Assembly: GCF_023983475.1 (NCBI RefSeq)
Contig: NZ_CP092712.1
Span: forward strand, 2,108,001-2,172,000
DNA length: 64,000 nt
Reading direction: 5' to 3'
DNA from: Aliivibrio fischeri ATCC 7744 = JCM 18803 = DSM 507
Lineage (GTDB): Bacteria > Pseudomonadota > Gammaproteobacteria > Enterobacterales > Vibrionaceae
Every line of letters starts with the position of its first letter. Position 1 is the stretch's first letter. A program made the translations under genes and the position numbers. Under the pieces are notes generated by a model, which was not told the DNA's origin, did no database searches, and saw nothing but the letters and a program-made list of their open reading frames with translations. Below, piece by piece: positions 56,339-64,000 of this stretch.

Positions 56339-57358
56339 TTACTTTAATAAGCTTTCTACTTTTTTCATTACACTCATTACTTTATTTGAGTAATTTGGAT
56401 CCGTAGCATAACCCGCACTATGAATACCTTTAATGAAACTTTCTGAGCTATCCGTTTGTTGTAGTGCTCGTTCATAACGTGGGTTTTGATTTAAGAAACG
56501 AACAAAATCACTGAAACTCTCTTCGTAGTTATCGTATGAACGGAAGGCTGCATTTTCTGTCACTGCAATATTATCGTGATACTCAAGCGTGTTCTTAGAG
56601 ATCTTATCTCCTTGCCAGCTTCTATCTGCTTTAATATTAAATAAGTTATGACTTGAATCTACCGAGTTCTTAATGACCTTTTTACCCCAACCGGTTTCTA
56701 GTGCCGCTTGTGCAATAAGAAGGTTCGAATCAACACCTAATGCTTTTGCCGCTTTTTCTGCGTAAGGCTTCATGGTATTAACAAAGTCTTGAGGTGTTTC
56801 AAATTTATCAGCAGGTTGAACTTTTCTCGCTGCTAACATTTTATCAATTTGTGCAATTTCAGGTGCTTCTGTTTGAGACTCTTGTTTTGCTTGAGAAGCA
56901 TGAGGATATGAGTAATCAGCAGGCAAGCGTAATGTTTCATCGGTTGCCGCTTTACGCATTGCCATTCTTGCGTCTTGCTCTAAGTTATTGCCGCTTTGTA
57001 CAGGTGCAGCTTGGTTCATTGAAGCGCCTAATTGAGCAACAATCATATCAGCTAAACCTAATGACCCTTTTTTCGATAATTCAGTGGCCATTTGATCATC
57101 ACGCATTTGTTCAAAGAACTGCTGATTATCACTGCTCATCATATCGGATTTAAAAGAGTCATTTGCATTACGCATTGATTTAAAAAGCATTTGTGTGAAG
57201 ATTGATTCAAACTGCTCTGCTGCTGCACGCAATGCTTTATCTTGACTGTCTTGATCGCCACTAACGGCACTTTTACGTAATTTATCAAGACCGCCTACGT
57301 CGTGGATAAATCCCACATCTGTCATATTTACTGAATTATTCATCTTCACACTTTGCAT
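56339..57358 (-). CDS. flgJ: FlgJ, rod cap and peptidoglycan hydrolase
   Basis: The 339-residue protein has an N-terminal rod-binding domain (EQFESIFTQMLFKSMRNANDSFKSDMMSSDNQQFFEQMRDDQMATELSKKGSLGLADMIVAQL, motif DDQMATELSKKGSLGLADM) and a C-terminal glucosaminidase domain with catalytic Glu in IAQAALETGWGKK. It opens the cell wall for the rod. It is the last gene of the flgF-J operon. Confidence 0.95.
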   Translation of the reverse strand: MQSVKMNNSVNMTDVGFIHDVGGLDKLRKSAVSGDQDSQDKALRAAAEQFESIFTQMLFKSMRNANDSFKSDMMSSDNQQFFEQMRDDQMATELSKKGSLGLADMIVAQLGASMNQAAPVQSGNNLEQDARMAMRKAATDETLRLPADYSYPHASQAKQESQTEAPEIAQIDKMLAARKVQPADKFETPQDFVNTMKPYAEKAAKALGVDSNLLIAQAALETGWGKKVIKNSVDSSHNLFNIKADRSWQGDKISKNTLEYHDNIAVTENAAFRSYDNYEESFSDFVRFLNQNPRYERALQQTDSSESFIKGIHSAGYATDPNYSNKVMSVMKKVESLLK

Positions 57359-57450
57359 TAACTAACACTAATATAACTACAGCAAATTTAATGCCAAAAA
57401 AAACGCACCTACTAGAGGTGCGTTTATTGTCTTTATAAAGCAAGCTGCGA

Positions 57451-58548
57451 TTAGATAATGATCAATTGACCTTCAATTGCACCTGCTTGTTTTAATGCTT
57501 GTAAAATAGCCATTAAATCTGATGGTGCAGCACCTACTTCATTCACAGCTCTTACTAAATCATCTAATGTTAAGCCCGGTTCAAATTTAAACATTTTACC
57601 TTGCTCTTCAGTCACTTCGATATCAGAGTCTGGAGTTACTACTGTTTGCCCATCACTAAATGGTCCTGGTTGACTAACCTGTAGATTCTCTTTAATTGCA
57701 ACTGTCATACCACCGTGAGTTACCGCCGCCGGTTTTAACTTCACATGCTTACCAACAACGATAGTACCAGTACGAGAGTTAACAATAATTTTTGCTGAAC
57801 CATCTGCTGGGTCAAAATCCACATTTTCTACCGCAGATAAGAAAGCAACACGTTGACTAATATCACGAGGGGCACGAACTCGTACCGACGTTGCATCCAC
57901 AGCAGAAGCCATGTTTGGACCTAAGAAATTATTTACCGCATCTGCCATACGCTGCGCAGTAGTAAAGTCTGATTCTAAAAGGTTAAAGGTAATAAAGTCA
58001 CCACGACCAAATGGAGATGGAACTTCACGTTCAACCATCGCACCACCTGAGATACGACCAACAGTTGGGTTATTACCGACAATTTTAGAACCATCAGCAC
58101 CGGTTGCACTAAAACCACTTACGATTAAGTTACCTTGTGCAATCGCATACGTTTTACCATCTAGACCTTTTAAGAAAGTTTGTAATAACGTACCACCACG
58201 TAAGCTTTTTGCTGAACCTACTGATGAAACCGTTACATCAACCACTTGGCCTTGTTTAGAAAATGGTGGCAATGTTGCTGTTACCATTACTGCTGCTACG
58301 TTTTTAGTCTTTGGCTTCGTACCCGGTGGTAATTGAATACCAAAGTTTTGCAGCATGGCATTGAAACTTTGATCAGTAAATGGCGTTGACTCACCAGTAC
58401 CTGGTAAACCAGAAACTAGACCATAGCCAATTAGTTGGTTACTACGAACCCCAGCAACTTCTGCTACGTCTTTAATACGTGCAGCGTGTGCTGTAGATAT
58501 ACTTAGGCATAACCAAGTAAAAAGTACAGTAACTAGATTTTTATTCAC
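57451..58548 (-). CDS. flgI: FlgI, P-ring protein
   Basis: FlgI forms the periplasmic P-ring bushing. I use GTG 58548 because GGAG lies 7 nt upstream and a proper signal peptide results ([21 protein letters not shown]); the ATG at 58572 lacks a ribosome site. The mature part starts [30 protein letters not shown], and VRDISQRV-like and [15 protein letters not shown] regions match the family. The 365-residue length is normal. Confidence 0.95.
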   Translation of the reverse strand: MNKNLVTVLFTWLCLSISTAHAARIKDVAEVAGVRSNQLIGYGLVSGLPGTGESTPFTDQSFNAMLQNFGIQLPPGTKPKTKNVAAVMVTATLPPFSKQGQVVDVTVSSVGSAKSLRGGTLLQTFLKGLDGKTYAIAQGNLIVSGFSATGADGSKIVGNNPTVGRISGGAMVEREVPSPFGRGDFITFNLLESDFTTAQRMADAVNNFLGPNMASAVDATSVRVRAPRDISQRVAFLSAVENVDFDPADGSAKIIVNSRTGTIVVGKHVKLKPAAVTHGGMTVAIKENLQVSQPGPFSDGQTVVTPDSDIEVTEEQGKMFKFEPGLTLDDLVRAVNEVGAAPSDLMAILQALKQAGAIEGQLIII

Positions 58549-58574
58549 GTCAAAACTCCAACGATTCGTCATTA

Positions 58575-59366
58575 TTATAGTGCTACATTAAAGAATCGTG
58601 CCAAGAATCCAGGTTCTTGCATATCTTGTTGATCACCCGTACCTGAATATTGAATACGAGCATTTGAGATTCGTGTCGAATCAATGGTGTTATCAAAATT
58701 AATATCATCAGGGCGAATGGTTCCGCTTAATCGAATGTACTCATCACCCGTATTGAGCGTTAACCATTTTTCACCACGGATCAATAAGTTACCATTTGAT
58801 AATACTTCGATTACTTCCACAGTAATTGAACCACTTAAGCTATTACTTTGGTTAGCCGATGTGTTACCGGTGAAGTTGTTGTCATTTGATAACTCATAAG
58901 AAAAGTTATATTGGCCACCCATTTGCAGCTCTTGTCCACCGACTTGCAATGGATCCATGCTTGAATCATTTGATTTAGATAACTCAGCATCTGCACTTTT
59001 TGCCGCTTTTGTATTTTCAGCAAGCATAACGGTTACGATATCACCTAACCCACGAGGCTTAGTGTCATCGTACATGTCTTGTGCATGATCTACATTAAAT
59101 AGAGAACCTGTAGCAGCCGCATAATGCTCTGGTTTTTCTTTAGGATGAATCGGTGCCCACGCAGGATCTCCTGCAATAGGATCATTACGACCACGTAATG
59201 TATCGATAATACCTGAGTCTTCTTCTTTGGCTTTATCACCTTCAACTGCATCAACATTTGTTGTAGCAGAAGTCACCTCGCTTTCTTGCGCGCTCGGATT
59301 TTTAATTAGCAGCGTTTCACAACCAGTTAATGTTGTTAATAGCAGTAAACAAAGAAGACGTTTCAT
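58575..59366 (-). CDS. flgH: FlgH, L-ring lipoprotein
   Basis: The outer-membrane L-ring subunit. I use ATG 59366, which gives the lipoprotein signal [16 protein letters not shown] (lipobox LTGC); the longer frame starts with TTG 4 codons earlier. Family marks are [29 protein letters not shown] and [31 protein letters not shown]. It starts soon after flgG. Confidence 0.95.
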   Translation of the reverse strand: MKRLLCLLLLTTLTGCETLLIKNPSAQESEVTSATTNVDAVEGDKAKEEDSGIIDTLRGRNDPIAGDPAWAPIHPKEKPEHYAAATGSLFNVDHAQDMYDDTKPRGLGDIVTVMLAENTKAAKSADAELSKSNDSSMDPLQVGGQELQMGGQYNFSYELSNDNNFTGNTSANQSNSLSGSITVEVIEVLSNGNLLIRGEKWLTLNTGDEYIRLSGTIRPDDINFDNTIDSTRISNARIQYSGTGDQQDMQEPGFLARFFNVAL

Positions 59367-59378
59367 CCTAATCACCAA

Positions 59379-60167
59379 TTACAGTTGTTGGTTAACAAAG
59401 CTTGCCATCTTATCAACAGCAGAAATAACTTTAGAGTTCATTTCGTAAACACGTTGCGCTTCGATCATATTTACCAATTCTTCAGTTACGTTTACGTTTG
59501 ATGCTTCAAGCATTGATTGACGAACGGCACCGAAACCTTCTAAACCTGGTGTTCCTTCTTGTGGGTCACCACTTGCACCTGTTGGTAGGTATAAGTTTTG
59601 ACCTACAGGTTCTAAACCGCCTGGGTTAATGAAGTCAACAGTATTAATTTGACCAATAACTTGGTTATCTTGCTGACCACGTAGACGAACAGATACTTCA
59701 CCGTCTGTACCAACAGTTACGTTAATCGCATCTTCAGGAACAACAATTTCAGGCTCTAAACGGTAGCCAGCACCAGTAGTTACAATCGCGCCTTCATCAT
59801 TAAGAGTAAATTGACCATTACGTGTATAACCAATGTTGCCATCTGGCATAGTTACTTGGAAAAAGCCTTTACCTTCAATCATCATGTCCATACCATTTGA
59901 TGTGGTTTGAGCATTACCGTTAGTAAATACTTTTTGAGTTGCTACCACTTTAGAACCAGAACCTAGCATTAAACCAGTTGGTAATTCAGTATTCTGAGTA
60001 GATTGTGCACCTGCTTGGTTTACGTTTTGGTAAAACAGATCTTCAAATACGGCACGGCTCTTTTTAAAGCCAACCGTTGAGGCGTTAGCCAAGTTGTTTG
60101 AGATAGTCGCAATGTTTGTTTGTTGTGCGTCTAAACCTGTTTTACTTACCCATAATGCTGGATTCAT
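59379..60167 (-). CDS. flgG: FlgG, distal rod protein
   Basis: The 262-residue rod protein has MNPALWVSKTGLDAQQTNIATISNNLANASTVGFKKSRAVFEDL and the C-terminal LEASNVNVTEELVNMIEAQRVYEMNSKVISAVDKM (motifs SNNLANASTVGFK and MIEAQRVYEMN). These are the standard FlgG signatures. Confidence 0.96.
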   Translation of the reverse strand: MNPALWVSKTGLDAQQTNIATISNNLANASTVGFKKSRAVFEDLFYQNVNQAGAQSTQNTELPTGLMLGSGSKVVATQKVFTNGNAQTTSNGMDMMIEGKGFFQVTMPDGNIGYTRNGQFTLNDEGAIVTTGAGYRLEPEIVVPEDAINVTVGTDGEVSVRLRGQQDNQVIGQINTVDFINPGGLEPVGQNLYLPTGASGDPQEGTPGLEGFGAVRQSMLEASNVNVTEELVNMIEAQRVYEMNSKVISAVDKMASFVNQQL

Positions 60168-60221
60168 TGTGTATTCCTCTAAATTCTTTAATGTATTAAG
60201 TTAATCAAGTTAATTATTCAA

Positions 60222-60971
60222 TTAACCCATACGTAATAATGAGTCTGAAGCTTTATCCATCTCTTCAGCTGTACTCATCATCTTGACTTGCATTTCAAAC
60301 TGACGCTGCAAATCAATTAAATTTGTCATTTCACCAACGGCGTTAACGTTACTTCCTTCTAGCGCACCACTTAATAATGTGATGTTTGCATCAGCATCAA
60401 ACGTGGCACCAGGGTTCTTTGAACGAAATAAACCATTGGTATCTTTGAATAGGTCACGATTATCGGTTTTTACTAATTTGATACGATCAACTTCAGCCAT
60501 CGCTTCTGCTGGTGCACCTTGCTCAAGAACGGAGATAGTGCCGTCTTTAGCAATTTGAATTTTTGCAATTGGTAGCGGTAGCGTAATAGGTGCATCGTTT
60601 TCACCTAATACTAAATGACCACTGCCATTCATTAGTAAACCCGTTTCATCAATTTTTAGATTACCAGCACGAGTTAAACCTTCACGGCCAGTGTTATCCA
60701 TTACTGAAATCCAGCCATCACCTTCAATGGTTAAATCAAGATCACGACCTGTTGTGATCACTGAACCTTGAGAAAAGCTGCTTCCCGGACGCTCTGTCAT
60801 ATTAAATACACGAGTAGGTAAACCTTCACCGTACGCTTGCATTGAACGAGCTTGCTCTAAATCAGCACGGAAACCCGTTGTACTTACGTTTGCAAGGTTG
60901 TTTGAACGCAATTGCATAGCTTGCATGTTTTGCTTTGCGCCACTCATGGCTAAAAATAATGCGCGATCCAT
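60222..60971 (-). CDS. flgF: FlgF, proximal rod protein
   Basis: The rod protein (249 residues from ATG 60971, MDRALFLAMSGAKQNMQAMQLRSNNLANVSTTGFR). GGAG lies 7 nt upstream; the ATG at 60983 overlaps that ribosome site and is less likely. It is the first gene of the flgFGHIJ operon, with a sigma-54 promoter. Confidence 0.95.
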   Translation of the reverse strand: MDRALFLAMSGAKQNMQAMQLRSNNLANVSTTGFRADLEQARSMQAYGEGLPTRVFNMTERPGSSFSQGSVITTGRDLDLTIEGDGWISVMDNTGREGLTRAGNLKIDETGLLMNGSGHLVLGENDAPITLPLPIAKIQIAKDGTISVLEQGAPAEAMAEVDRIKLVKTDNRDLFKDTNGLFRSKNPGATFDADANITLLSGALEGSNVNAVGEMTNLIDLQRQFEMQVKMMSTAEEMDKASDSLLRMG

Positions 60972-61004
60972 AATGAACTCCAATAATCTATCTGAAGTTA
61001 TAAT

Positions 61005-61020
61005 AGCAATCAGTGTGCCA
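61005..61020 (-). promoter_or_regulatory. Sigma-54 promoter of flgFGHIJ
   Basis: The minus strand reads TGGCACACTGATTGCT, the same as at flgK. The predicted leader is only about 20 nt. Confidence 0.9.
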
Positions 61021-61130
61021 ACTTTTATTTTTTATATATTTCAATAAATTAACCAAAGATGATCGCTATTTTATTACAGTGGGATATTTAAAGAGGAAAA
61101 AGAGAGGAAGTAAGAGGCAAAAATTCTGGG

Positions 61131-61165
61131 TAAAAAATTGCCGTCACATGAGACGGCAATTTTAA
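61131..61165 (-). terminator. Terminator of the flgB-E transcript
   Basis: The minus strand has an 10-bp or longer stem AAAATTGCCGTC/GACGGCAATTTT with a 6-nt loop and then TTTA. It lies just after the flgE stop codon. Confidence 0.88.
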
Positions 61166-61185
61166 GATATTGGATAATAAAATTA

Positions 61186-62484
61186 TTATCGAATTTGTAG
61201 GATATTTTGTTGCAACTGGTTATGTACATCCAATGAACGTGAGTTCGCTTGAAAGTTACGTTGTGCAGAGATCAAATCAACCAGTTCTTGTGTCATATCG
61301 ATGTTTGATTGCTCCAAAGTACCACTTTGAATGTCACCAAATGAACCTTGGTTTGCTTCACCCCAAATAGCCGCACCAGATGCTTGTGTTGTAGACCACT
61401 GAGTACCACCATTTTGTGCAAGACCTTGCTGGTTAGTAACACGAACCATAGCTACACGACCAAGCGTCACATCTTTACCATTCGAGTATGAACCTACAAT
61501 GTTACCGCTCTTATCAATATCAACTTTTGATAGGTAACCTGTTGTTGCGCCATCTTCACTAAAGCGACGCATTTCAAACGGTGCAGAGAATTGTGTTGGA
61601 TTATCAAACTTCATGGTTAAGGTCTGTGAAGGATCCGCACCATTTAAGTTTAAACCATTCTCACCTAACGTTGTTGTTGCAACTGGCTGACCCGCATTAA
61701 TGCTTTGAGTTGTACCATCATTATTAAAGATAATAGAGTGACCAATTTGACCCGCGGCATTCGTTGAATCACCACCATTGATATTTACTGGTTTTTCACC
61801 GTCAGTATCTGTTGAAGAGTAAAACACATTCCAACGGTTTGGTTGTGTTGCATCTTTCACATAGTACGTCGTCATTTTGTATGGCTGACCTAGAGAGTCA
61901 TACGTCGTAACCGAAGTTGACTTGTTGTAAGTGTCAGGATCATTCATATCAAAAAGAGCTGGATCTTTTGGTACTTCAGTTGCTGGTAAGTTCATACCAA
62001 TTTCAACATTTTCAGTTGGTTTAGGTTTACCAAATTGATCTGGGATCTTAAGTGCTTTTGGCTCATAAGACGATACGTTGCCAGATTCTGGGTCAACTTC
62101 GTAACCTAATAGAAACTCATCGTTTGATGTCGTTACGTAGTTTTCATTATCTAGGTGGAATGCACCATTACGGCTTAATTCATTTGTCGCTGGTTGTAGG
62201 CGATCTTTTGCCACAGCGAAGAAACCTTGACCCGAAATACGTAAATCCATTGGGTTATTGGTGTAAATACTTGAACCTTCGTGGAACTGTTGTGCCACTT
62301 TAGTTGTTTGTGCACCACCACCTGTTGTGGTTTTTGCATTTGAGAATAGCGATGATGAATACACATCACCAAACTCCGCACGAGATTCTTTAAAGCCATA
62401 TGTATTCGCATTGGCTAAGTTATTCGATGTTGTATTTAAGTCTTTTTGAGCAGCGGCTAGACCACTTAATGCTACGTATGACAT
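61186..62484 (-). CDS. flgE: FlgE, hook protein
   Basis: The 432-residue hook subunit has MSYVALSGLAAAQKDLNTTSNNLANANTYGFKESRAEFGDVYSSS (motif SNNLANANTYGFKESR) and the C-terminal LEQSNIDMTQELVDLISAQRNFQANSRSLDVHNQLQQNIL (motif LISAQRNFQANSR). The signatures are standard. Confidence 0.96.
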   Translation of the reverse strand: MSYVALSGLAAAQKDLNTTSNNLANANTYGFKESRAEFGDVYSSSLFSNAKTTTGGGAQTTKVAQQFHEGSSIYTNNPMDLRISGQGFFAVAKDRLQPATNELSRNGAFHLDNENYVTTSNDEFLLGYEVDPESGNVSSYEPKALKIPDQFGKPKPTENVEIGMNLPATEVPKDPALFDMNDPDTYNKSTSVTTYDSLGQPYKMTTYYVKDATQPNRWNVFYSSTDTDGEKPVNINGGDSTNAAGQIGHSIIFNNDGTTQSINAGQPVATTTLGENGLNLNGADPSQTLTMKFDNPTQFSAPFEMRRFSEDGATTGYLSKVDIDKSGNIVGSYSNGKDVTLGRVAMVRVTNQQGLAQNGGTQWSTTQASGAAIWGEANQGSFGDIQSGTLEQSNIDMTQELVDLISAQRNFQANSRSLDVHNQLQQNILQIR

Positions 62485-62644
62485 TTGATATCTCCTATCT
62501 AGCTACGCATATGTTTTCCAATTCCATTAACGATCAGAGTTAAGGAAGAGTGTTAATGGAATTGGCATAGCTTTATGAATAATTAAATGATGAAAATGGG
62601 AGTATTCAGGCAGCGATAAGTTGCTGCACTGAATATTCGCCCTT

Positions 62645-63355
62645 TTATGCCTTACCTACTTCTAGCACTTCTGCCAGTTTAATAGGTGAAGCAAAACCAG
62701 CAAGATTTAGCAGAACATTGCCATCACCTTTGCCCAGAAGAACACTGTTTACGTTTGCGTATGTAGATACACCAAACTCTTTGTTTTCTCCATCAAGCAC
62801 GCCAGCAGCTTTAATATTGTAGCGACCAGCAGGCATTGCATTGCCTTTATCATCTTTGCCGTCCCACTCTACTCGAGTGTCGCCAGCAGGTTTAGCGCCC
62901 ACATCTAAAGTACGAATTAATTGGCCTTGTTCGTTTTCAACACGAACCATTAGGTTATTAATTGCTTGAGGCAATTTAACCATTGCCGCCATACCTTTAT
63001 CTGCTTCTTTTAAGCCTTTAGCGCCAGGTACTAAAACATCACGACCAACAAGCGAAGACGCTTGTAATGCTTGGTTAGATGTCATTGATGAATTCAAGCT
63101 ATCAAACTGTGTATTCATCTTGCCAATACCATCGACAGTTGCAAATGAAGCCATTTGCGCAATCATCTGGTCGTTTTCAACCGGTTTAAATGGGTCTTGT
63201 TGAGACAACTGCTTGGTTAGCAATGAAAGGAAGTCTTCTTGCTTCAGTTCATTTTTGCCGCCCGTTGTTTTTTCAGTTTTGTTCGCCTCTTGAAGACTCT
63301 TTAACTGGTCGATGTAGGACAAGCCGTTTTGACCAACGTTATTGATTCCAGTCAT
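62645..63355 (-). CDS. flgD: FlgD, hook cap/scaffold protein
   Basis: The 236-residue protein has QEDFLSLLTKQLSQQDPFKPVENDQMIAQMASFATVDGI (motif LTKQLSQQDPFKPVEND), the FlgD hook-capping signature, then a FlgD Ig-like domain (RVEWDGKDDKGNAMPAGRYNIKA). It lies between flgC and flgE. Confidence 0.95.
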   Translation of the reverse strand: MTGINNVGQNGLSYIDQLKSLQEANKTEKTTGGKNELKQEDFLSLLTKQLSQQDPFKPVENDQMIAQMASFATVDGIGKMNTQFDSLNSSMTSNQALQASSLVGRDVLVPGAKGLKEADKGMAAMVKLPQAINNLMVRVENEQGQLIRTLDVGAKPAGDTRVEWDGKDDKGNAMPAGRYNIKAAGVLDGENKEFGVSTYANVNSVLLGKGDGNVLLNLAGFASPIKLAEVLEVGKA

Positions 63356-63370
63356 AGCTACCTCCTATCC

Positions 63371-63787
63371 TTATTGACCCATTCGCAGAGTACTCTGCAA
63401 CATTTGTTTACTCGCATCTGCAACTTGAACATTCGTTTGGTATGAACGAGAAGCAGAAATCATGTTTGCCATTTCTTCCATCACATTAACGTTTGGCTTA
63501 AAGATATAGCCATCGTCATTTGCCATAGGATGATCTGGGTTATATTCTGCACGTAGAGGCTTTTGGCTTTCAACAATACCAAGAACTTTTACAGGAACTG
63601 TATGATCTTGTTTGTATTTTGCTTTGCTCAATTCCGCACCAAAAACAGCCTGGCGTGCTTTATAAGTTTCAGCAGCTGAGCTACTTACACTGTCTGCGTT
63701 TGCCATGTTACTTGAAGTGGTGTTAAGACGAACTGACTCTGCACTCATTGCAGAACCTGTAACGTTAAAAACATTAAATAAGCTCAT
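63371..63787 (-). CDS. flgC: FlgC, proximal rod protein
   Basis: The 138-residue rod protein has MSLFNVFNVTGSAMSAESVRLNTTSSNMANADS and the C-terminal NVNVMEEMANMISASRSYQTNVQVADASKQMLQSTLRMGQ (motif MANMISASRSYQTNV). It starts 4 nt after flgB. Confidence 0.96.
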   Translation of the reverse strand: MSLFNVFNVTGSAMSAESVRLNTTSSNMANADSVSSSAAETYKARQAVFGAELSKAKYKQDHTVPVKVLGIVESQKPLRAEYNPDHPMANDDGYIFKPNVNVMEEMANMISASRSYQTNVQVADASKQMLQSTLRMGQ

Positions 63788-63791
63788 CTCT

Positions 63792-64000
63792 ATTCCCCTT
63801 TAATTGCTTTGGTTAGGTTTTTGAACTTGCTACCTAAAAAGTCTAATGATGCTTGATGACGAAGTTGGTTTTGCATAAACAAGTTACGCTCCAAATCCAC
63901 ATCTACCGTATTGCCATCACCTGTATCAGGTTGAGTTGGAAGACGGTATTGAATTTCCCCAGCCATTCGTGTTGAGGCATTAATGTGCCGACCATCAGTA
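63792..64000 (-). CDS. flgB: FlgB, proximal rod protein (3' part)
   Basis: The frame is open to the right edge of the window and ends at the TAG at 63792-63794. The C-terminal residues include AGEIQYRLPTQPDTGDGNTV, then VDLERNLFMQNQLRHQASLDF and the terminal segment FLGSKFKNLTKAIKGE, as in FlgB. The start and promoter are beyond the window. Confidence 0.92.

Overview
The window is a chromosomal segment of a marine gamma-proteobacterium of the family Vibrionaceae, most likely Aliivibrio (the fischeri/logei/salmonicida group). The reasons are the low G+C, A/T-rich intergenic DNA, the Vibrio-type polar flagellar gene order (flrABC, flhFG, parC/parP, flaG-fliD-flaI-fliS) and five flagellin genes in a row between flgL and flaG. 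That fivefold arrangement matches what I recall of the A. fischeri flaABCDE locus. The species cannot be fixed from sequence alone.

Layout. Positions 1-2716 hold the 3' end of a FadL-like outer-membrane porin gene, a DUF2238 (YjdF-like) membrane protein gene and one IS3-family insertion sequence. Positions 2763-10739 (minus strand) hold mlaA and a complete ccmABCDEFGHI cytochrome c maturation operon. Positions 11020-23559 (minus) hold one long operon, flhA-flhF-flhG-fliA-cheY-cheZ-cheA-cheB-parC-parP-cheW-DUF2802. A divergent PilZ-domain gene follows at 23819-24496. Positions 24510-31305 (minus) are fliK-L-M-N-O-P-Q-R-flhB, and 31478-37260 are fliE-F-G-H-I-J. The regulators flrC, flrB and flrA lie at 37361-41498, and flaG-fliD-flaI-fliS at 41687-44849. 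The flagellin array is at 44973-52370, with a small unrecognised secreted-protein gene between the first two flagellins. Positions 52978-64000 hold flgL, flgK, flgJ, flgI, flgH, flgG, flgF, flgE, flgD, flgC and the 3' end of flgB. Almost everything from 2763 to the right end is transcribed leftward; the only rightward genes in the window are the FadL gene, the DUF2238 gene and the PilZ gene.

How it works together. FlrA (sigma-54 activator) is expected to turn on flrBC, fliE, flhA and related operons. FlrB/FlrC then activates the later hook, hook-associated and flaA genes, and FliA (sigma-28) drives the remaining flagellins. The sequence supports this cascade: I find sigma-54 -24/-12 elements with correct GG/GC spacing before flhA, fliK, fliE, flaA, flgK and flgF, and sigma-28-like elements before three of the minor flagellins. 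FlhF/FlhG set pole and number. ParC/ParP, together with a repeat-bearing CheA, should place the chemotaxis array at the same pole.

Most of the window is a well-known system. The less explained items are: (a) the small secreted protein with two 28-residue cysteine-bounded repeats inside the flagellin array; (b) repeated TTGCC(G/T)CTT boxes in both orientations upstream of the flaA and flgK sigma-54 promoters, with a weaker version at flgF; (c) a repeated complementary motif in the flaC leader; (d) threefold repeated motifs in the CheA linker; and (e) an insertion of roughly 190 residues in FliD. I see no CRISPR array, rRNA, tRNA, prophage or specialised biosynthetic cluster.
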